From contig DYPB01000040.1 of the NCBI GenBank assembly GCA_020720185.1, positions 1 to 17,923 of the forward strand: a stretch of DNA of 17,923 nt, written 5' to 3'. The DNA is from Flavobacterium psychrophilum. GTDB lineage: Bacteria > Bacteroidota > Bacteroidia > Flavobacteriales > Flavobacteriaceae. The notes beneath the pieces were generated by a model. That model did no database searches. It saw only the letters and a program-made list of their open reading frames with translations, and was not told the DNA's origin. Positions 14,430-17,923 of the stretch are shown one piece after another. Each line of letters opens with the position of its first letter. Position 1 is the first letter of the stretch. A program made the position numbers and the translations under genes.

Positions 14430-15947
14430 TTAGTTTAAAACTACTTTCGTTTGACTAACAACATCTTTCCTGTCAAGAACTTTAATAGTATAAGTTCCTT
14501 CTTTTAAATCCTTAATATAAATGTTTTCAGAAACTTTTACCGCTCTGTTTTTATATTTAATGTTAGTTCTGTGGCAATAAGTAACTTTTTCACCATCTAT
14601 TGTTTCAGTAACATTATCGCCAATTAAATTATTTTTATCATCTAAAACTTGAATGTAATAATTTCTGTCAGAAGCTCTTACTACAAAATTTTGAGGAATT
14701 ACAAAATTTACTTTCAAAAAACCTACTTCGCTTGAATCATCGGTTTCTTCTTCTTCTTTTGTATCCTCATTAACATATCTGTAAGATGATGCGTTTAATC
14801 CAGCAATTTTAATTTTTGTTAAAATATCTGAAACTTGTGGTTTCTTATTAACCACAGCTCTTGAAGGGTCTATACTTAACACCTCTTTTTTTGGAGTTTC
14901 TTTTACCCCTTCCATTCTATCAGCAATAGCATTTTCATCAGCTCTATTTAAGTCTGATATTGCCTGTCTCGCTTTAGCAATTTCGTTTCTTTTTTTCTCA
15001 ACTAATGCTTCGATTCTATTTTTTTCTGCTAATTCTTTTGCAATTGCTTTACTAACCTCGCTATTTTGTGTGGCTACTTTGCTAACTTCATTTTTTTGTG
15101 TGGCTAATGCTTGTAATCTTTGTTTTTCAGCTAATTGTTTTTCGACCAAAATTCTTGCGGCTTCGTTTTTCTTTGCGTTAATCTCTTCTAATTTTATTTT
15201 TTCTGCTAATGCTTTTGCTAATTTTGCTTTTTCAGCCTCTCTTTTTTGAGCTACTAATGCTTCTAATCTTGCTTTTTCAGCTTCATTTTTTCTTGCTATT
15301 AAAGCTTCCATTTTCTTTCTTTCGATAGAATCGTTAACAAGTTTAGATTTCTCCTCAGCACTTTTTTTCGCTGCTAAAGCTTCAGCCCTTGCTTTTTCAG
15401 CCAATTCTTTTGCAACCCGAACTCTTTCATCTGCACTTTTCTTTGCAGCCACAGCTTCTATTCTTAATTTTTCAGCCTCATTTCTTCTTGCTACTAAAGC
15501 TTCCATCTTTTTTCTTTCTATAGAATCTTTAGCATTTTTTAGTGCTTCTTTTCTTTTTGCTTTTTCAAGTGCAAGATTAGAGTTATTTGTTAAGGCAACC
15601 GTGTTTTTACTCAAATTATTTTCTGATTCTGCCTTTAGTTTATTGTATGAACTTTGTAGTTTTGCTAATTTTAATTTTGCGGCTTTTAATTCAGCATTTA
15701 AATCAACAATTTTTTCCTCGTCAATTAATATTTTCTTTGTTAATTCAGAATTTTTACCAATAACAGAATCACTTTTAATTTTATTTTTTTCTAATTCTGA
15801 TAAAATTTTTGTTCGCTCTCCTGTTGCAATTTCAATTTGTTCTTTTATAAAATCCGTATCATTAGATTGTTTATAAATGTAACCGCCTTGAAATAAGGCT
15901 AATAATCCAACACCAGCTGTAATTACTTTAGTGTTTTTATTTTTCAT
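14430..15947 (-). CDS. Membrane-tethered long coiled-coil protein with internal repeat
   Basis: Predicted 505-residue protein of unknown function. Residues 8-24 (VITAGVGLLALFQGGYIYK) form one N-terminal membrane anchor. Residues 30-345 are an almost continuous, highly charged Ala/Lys/Glu-rich helix predicted to form a coiled coil, similar in style to TolA. Within it a 65-residue unit is repeated: DSIERKKMEAL occurs at 141 and again at 206, each followed by a similar ARRNEAEK / ARKNEAEK stretch. Residues 405-505 look like a small beta domain (FLKVNFVIPQNFVVRASDRNYYIQVLDD, GTYTIKVLDRKDVV). The layout suggests an inner-membrane protein reaching across the periplasm with a C-terminal binding domain, which is inference. 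It faces pbp1A in the opposite direction and is transcribed alone. Confidence 0.85.
   Translation of the reverse strand: MKNKNTKVITAGVGLLALFQGGYIYKQSNDTDFIKEQIEIATGERTKILSELEKNKIKSDSVIGKNSELTKKILIDEEKIVDLNAELKAAKLKLAKLQSSYNKLKAESENNLSKNTVALTNNSNLALEKAKRKEALKNAKDSIERKKMEALVARRNEAEKLRIEAVAAKKSADERVRVAKELAEKARAEALAAKKSAEEKSKLVNDSIERKKMEALIARKNEAEKARLEALVAQKREAEKAKLAKALAEKIKLEEINAKKNEAARILVEKQLAEKQRLQALATQKNEVSKVATQNSEVSKAIAKELAEKNRIEALVEKKRNEIAKARQAISDLNRADENAIADRMEGVKETPKKEVLSIDPSRAVVNKKPQVSDILTKIKIAGLNASSYRYVNEDTKEEEETDDSSEVGFLKVNFVIPQNFVVRASDRNYYIQVLDDKNNLIGDNVTETIDGEKVTYCHRTNIKYKNRAVKVSENIYIKDLKEGTYTIKVLDRKDVVSQTKVVLN
15195..15527 (-). repeat. 195-base in-frame duplication within the coiled-coil gene
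   Basis: Codons 141-186 (15527 down to 15390) and 206-251 (15332 down to 15195) encode clearly related stretches in which DSIERKKMEAL is identical and much of the rest is conservatively changed. The spacing is 65 codons. The nucleotide match is also visible (GCTTCCAT plus T-rich tract plus ATAGAATC on the plus strand), pointing to duplication rather than convergence of a low-complexity helix. Confidence 0.7.
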
Positions 15948-15973
15948 GATTTTATGATATTTAAGAATTTTGG

Positions 15974-15999
15974 CAAATATAGTAAATAATTAAATACAA
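15974..15999 (-). promoter_or_regulatory. Promoter of the coiled-coil gene
   Basis: On the minus strand TTG (15999-15997), a 15-base spacer and TATATTTG (15981-15974) match TTG...TAnnTTTG, though the spacer is shorter than usual. The box is 26 bases before the ATG at 15947. Confidence 0.5.
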
Positions 16000-16053
16000 A
16001 ATGCACTAAAATAAAATAAAAGTATTGAATTTAGCTTAAATTTCATAATTTAT

Positions 16054-16085
16054 TTGAAGCCATTAGGTTTTATTTTTTATATTTG
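16054..16085 (+). promoter_or_regulatory. Promoter of the LD-carboxypeptidase-yraN unit
   Basis: TTG at 16054-16056, a 21-base spacer and TATATTTG at 16078-16085 fit the phylum consensus. The ATG follows 19 bases after the box. With the minus-strand promoter at 15974-15999 this makes a divergent promoter region in the 157-base gap. Confidence 0.55.
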
Positions 16086-16104
16086 TGAAATATAAAATTT
16101 AATA

Positions 16105-17064
16105 ATGAAAAAAATATTTTTAATTCTATTTTCTATCCATATCCTTTTATCTTATTCTCAAACAAAAATGATAACACCACCTTATCTTAAAAAAGGCGAT
16201 ACAATTGCCATTGTTGCTACAGCACGAAAAAATATTGATGACAACCTAAAACCCGCTATTGAATGGCTACATAACTGGGGGCTCGAGGTGGTTATTGGCA
16301 CTACAATTGGTCTTGATAATAATCAATTAGCAGGAACTGACGAACAGCGTGCTGCCGATTTTCAAGCACAAATGGACAACCCAAATATAAAAGCAATATG
16401 GTGTGTTAGAGGAGGTTATGGCACTGTAAGGATGATAGATTTATTAAATTTTACAAAATTCAAACAAAATCCAAAATGGATTATAGGTTTTTCAGATGTT
16501 ACTGTTTTGCACAATCATCTTAACACAATGGGATACAAATCTATTCATGGCATAATGCCAATAAGTTCAAAAGCCAGCGATGAGGCTAAAGGAACCTTAC
16601 ACAGAGCCTTGTTTGGCGAAGGATTATCATATAAAATTGATAGTTATCTCATGAATCGAAATGGTGTTGCAAGTGGCGAAATGGTTGGCGGAAATCTGTC
16701 TATTTTATACAGTTTGCTGGGGTCAAAATCAGCAATAAATTGTGATAATAAAATACTTTTTATAGAAGATTTAGACGAATATTTGTATCATATTGATAGA
16801 ATGATGCTGAATTTGAAACGCTGCGGTTGCCTTGAAAATTTAAACGGAATTGTTGTTGGTAGTATGACAAAGATGAAAGACAATGATATTCCGTGGGGTA
16901 AAAATGCACTCGAAATTATTGACGATGTTACAAAAGATTTAAAAATTCCGATAATTTATAATTTTCCTGCTGGCCATATTGCTGATAATAGGGCTTTAAT
17001 TTTGGGCGAAAAAGTCTTTATTGATTCAAATAACGAATATAGCACAGTTGACTTTAAAAACTAA
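16105..17064 (+). CDS. Secreted LD-carboxypeptidase, peptidase family S66
   Basis: Predicted 319-residue serine peptidase of the muramoyltetrapeptide (LD-) carboxypeptidase family, which removes the terminal D-Ala from tetrapeptides during murein turnover or recycling. The catalytic triad can be placed as S130 (GFSDVT), E221 (LFIEDLDEYLYHIDRM) and H291 (FPAGHIADNRAL). The conserved WCVRGGYG stretch lies at 99-106 and GGNLS at 195-199. Unlike E. coli LdcA, which is cytoplasmic, this protein starts with a likely signal peptide (MKKIFLILFSIHILLSYSQ), so it would act in the periplasm. It has its own promoter, and yraN follows after five bases. Function is secure; physiological substrate is inferred. 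Confidence 0.92.
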   Translation: MKKIFLILFSIHILLSYSQTKMITPPYLKKGDTIAIVATARKNIDDNLKPAIEWLHNWGLEVVIGTTIGLDNNQLAGTDEQRAADFQAQMDNPNIKAIWCVRGGYGTVRMIDLLNFTKFKQNPKWIIGFSDVTVLHNHLNTMGYKSIHGIMPISSKASDEAKGTLHRALFGEGLSYKIDSYLMNRNGVASGEMVGGNLSILYSLLGSKSAINCDNKILFIEDLDEYLYHIDRMMLNLKRCGCLENLNGIVVGSMTKMKDNDIPWGKNALEIIDDVTKDLKIPIIYNFPAGHIADNRALILGEKVFIDSNNEYSTVDFKN

Positions 17065-17069
17065 TTAAT

Positions 17070-17429
17070 TTGGCACAACATAACGAACTTGGCAAACTTG
17101 GTGAAGAGCTGGCGGTAGAATTTCTGCAAAAAACAGGTTATGATATTTTAGAAACAAACTATGTTTATCAGAAAGCAGAAATTGATATAATTGCCCAAAA
17201 AGAAAATCTTTTAGCAGTAGTTGAGGTCAAAACCCGATCAAGTATCGAGTTCGGATTGCCACAAGATTTTGTGAAACCAAAAAAAATACAATTATTAGTA
17301 AAAGCAGTTAATGAATATGTCGTTTCTAATGATTTAGAGGTTGAGGTTCGATTTGATATTGTTGCTATTTACAAAGACAACAAAGAATTTAAAATAGACC
17401 ATTTGGAAGATGCTTTTTATCATTTCTAA
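17070..17429 (+). CDS. yraN: YraN/UPF0102-family nuclease-like protein
   Basis: Predicted 119-residue protein of the UPF0102 family, which has a PD-(D/E)XK fold related to Holliday-junction resolvases. The core is E13 (GKLGEELAVEFL), E37-I-D39 (AEIDIIA) and E52-V-K54 (VEVKTRSS), all present. The family's function is not settled. The start is TTG at 17070: the reading MAQHNELGKLGEELA agrees with the N-terminus typical of flavobacterial members, and no ATG or GTG precedes it in frame before the end of the carboxypeptidase gene five bases upstream. The 3' end overlaps a convergent gene by four bases. Confidence 0.9.
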   Translation: MAQHNELGKLGEELAVEFLQKTGYDILETNYVYQKAEIDIIAQKENLLAVVEVKTRSSIEFGLPQDFVKPKKIQLLVKAVNEYVVSNDLEVEVRFDIVAIYKDNKEFKIDHLEDAFYHF

Positions 17430-17773
17430 ACCTCTTTTTTTACCAATAAATAGTAATCATTTTCTAAAAGACAATACCCTTGATTGTACAGAAAATAATA
17501 AGTATTTCCAGTTTTTGTGTTTAGAATGGATGTAAAAAACTCAAAATCAAAACCTTTAGCTTGGAGTTTCTGTTTACTTATTTTTGATTTTCCTTCAATA
17601 TTAAATTCGCACAAAATTCTATAATTTTTCCGCAATTTGTTATTTACATTTCGCATATAATTAGTACTGTCTTTATTAATTTTGTTGTTGTAACTGTTCC
17701 GACAACCATCGGAGCAGAATTTTTTGTCTTCACGACCAACAATTTTCTCGGAACATTCCAAACATGTTTTCAT
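17426..17773 (-). CDS. Small zinc-ribbon protein, DUF2116-like
   Basis: Predicted 115-residue protein. The first 25 residues form a treble-clef/zinc-ribbon motif C4-x2-C7-x12-C20-x3-C24 (MKTCLECSEKIVGREDKKFC then SDGCRNSYNN), similar to DUF2116-type zinc ribbons. The remaining part is helical then beta (about residues 45-115, with FDFEFFTSILNTKTGNTYYFLYNQGYCLLENDYYLLV) and is also seen, as I recall, in flavobacterial hypothetical proteins. The function is unknown; a nucleic-acid or protein-binding role is a guess. It converges on yraN with a four-base overlap, leaving no room for a terminator between them. Confidence 0.8.
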   Translation of the reverse strand: MKTCLECSEKIVGREDKKFCSDGCRNSYNNKINKDSTNYMRNVNNKLRKNYRILCEFNIEGKSKISKQKLQAKGFDFEFFTSILNTKTGNTYYFLYNQGYCLLENDYYLLVKKEV

Positions 17774-17912
17774 AAGTTTTTTATTTTATAAAAAAATTGA
17801 TAATCAGAGTTTTAGAGTTTTTATTTTTAACCCAAATTACGCATTAGACTTCGTTATGAAAACTCAAGATGCAATAAAAATAAGTGCTCACGGACTATTT
17901 TTGAAGAAAGAA

Positions 17913-17920
17913 TACTTTTG
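17913..17920 (+). promoter_or_regulatory. Candidate -7 promoter box at right edge
   Basis: TACTTTTG fits TAnnTTTG and would direct transcription to the right, out of the window. No TTG lies at the expected -33 distance. The gene it would serve is not visible. Confidence 0.35.
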
Positions 17921-17923
17921 TAT

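Noticed and set aside
17856..17923. Open frame MKTQDAIKISAHGLFLKKEY running off the right edge
   Set aside because: Only 22 codons are visible, no family is recognised, and a -7-like box lies inside it, which suggests that transcription starts after it.

Overview
The window is an AT-rich chromosomal segment of a Bacteroidota bacterium, almost certainly a member of the Flavobacteriia. Three things point there. The type IX secretion gene porT and the gliding lipoprotein gene gldH are both present. Several genes carry the Bacteroidota-type -7 promoter box TAnnTTTG. Most genes lack a Shine-Dalgarno sequence, and the orders ubiE-porT and ricT-gldH-(pbp1A) are ones I associate with flavobacteria.

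Left edge (1-1059): a truncated Rpn/PD-(D/E)XK 'recombination-promoting nuclease' gene and a small secreted protein of unknown function, both on the minus strand. The second is followed by an in-frame, coding-like tail after its stop. Next comes a manganese module (1060-3593): a DtxR/MntR-type repressor overlapped by an Nramp transporter with a C-terminal universal-stress domain. Candidate operators lie in front of the repressor. The core block 3722-9155 holds menaquinone methyltransferase (ubiE/menG) with porT, a BrxA/BrxB bacilliredoxin, a U32 peptidase-family tRNA hydroxylation protein (TrhP-like) translationally coupled to a small ferredoxin, and ricT (PSP1 domain) with gldH.

At 9223-12018 a type II restriction-modification cassette (62-aa unknown protein, C5-cytosine methyltransferase with a TTG start, overlapping PD-(D/E)XK-like endonuclease) sits between gldH and the class A penicillin-binding protein gene. 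These two are usually neighbours, so the cassette looks like an acquired insertion. In the putative endonuclease the acidic residue of the (D/E)XK half-motif appears to be glycine, so the nuclease may be impaired.

The right part (12039-17923) contains the PBP1A-type enzyme, a convergent long coiled-coil membrane-tethered protein with a 65-residue internal duplication (a good bidirectional terminator lies between them), a secreted LD-carboxypeptidase of family S66, YraN, and a convergent small zinc-ribbon protein. The last 150 bases hold a -7-like box but no convincing gene.

Functionally, most of the window is cell-envelope and housekeeping: peptidoglycan synthesis and recycling, type IX secretion/gliding, thiol and metal homeostasis, and tRNA modification. 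I see no CRISPR array, tRNA, rRNA or complete insertion sequence. The most unusual parts are the R-M insertion with its possibly dead nuclease and unknown leader gene, the metal-ligand change in the MntR-like repressor with its candidate operators, and the duplicated coiled-coil protein.
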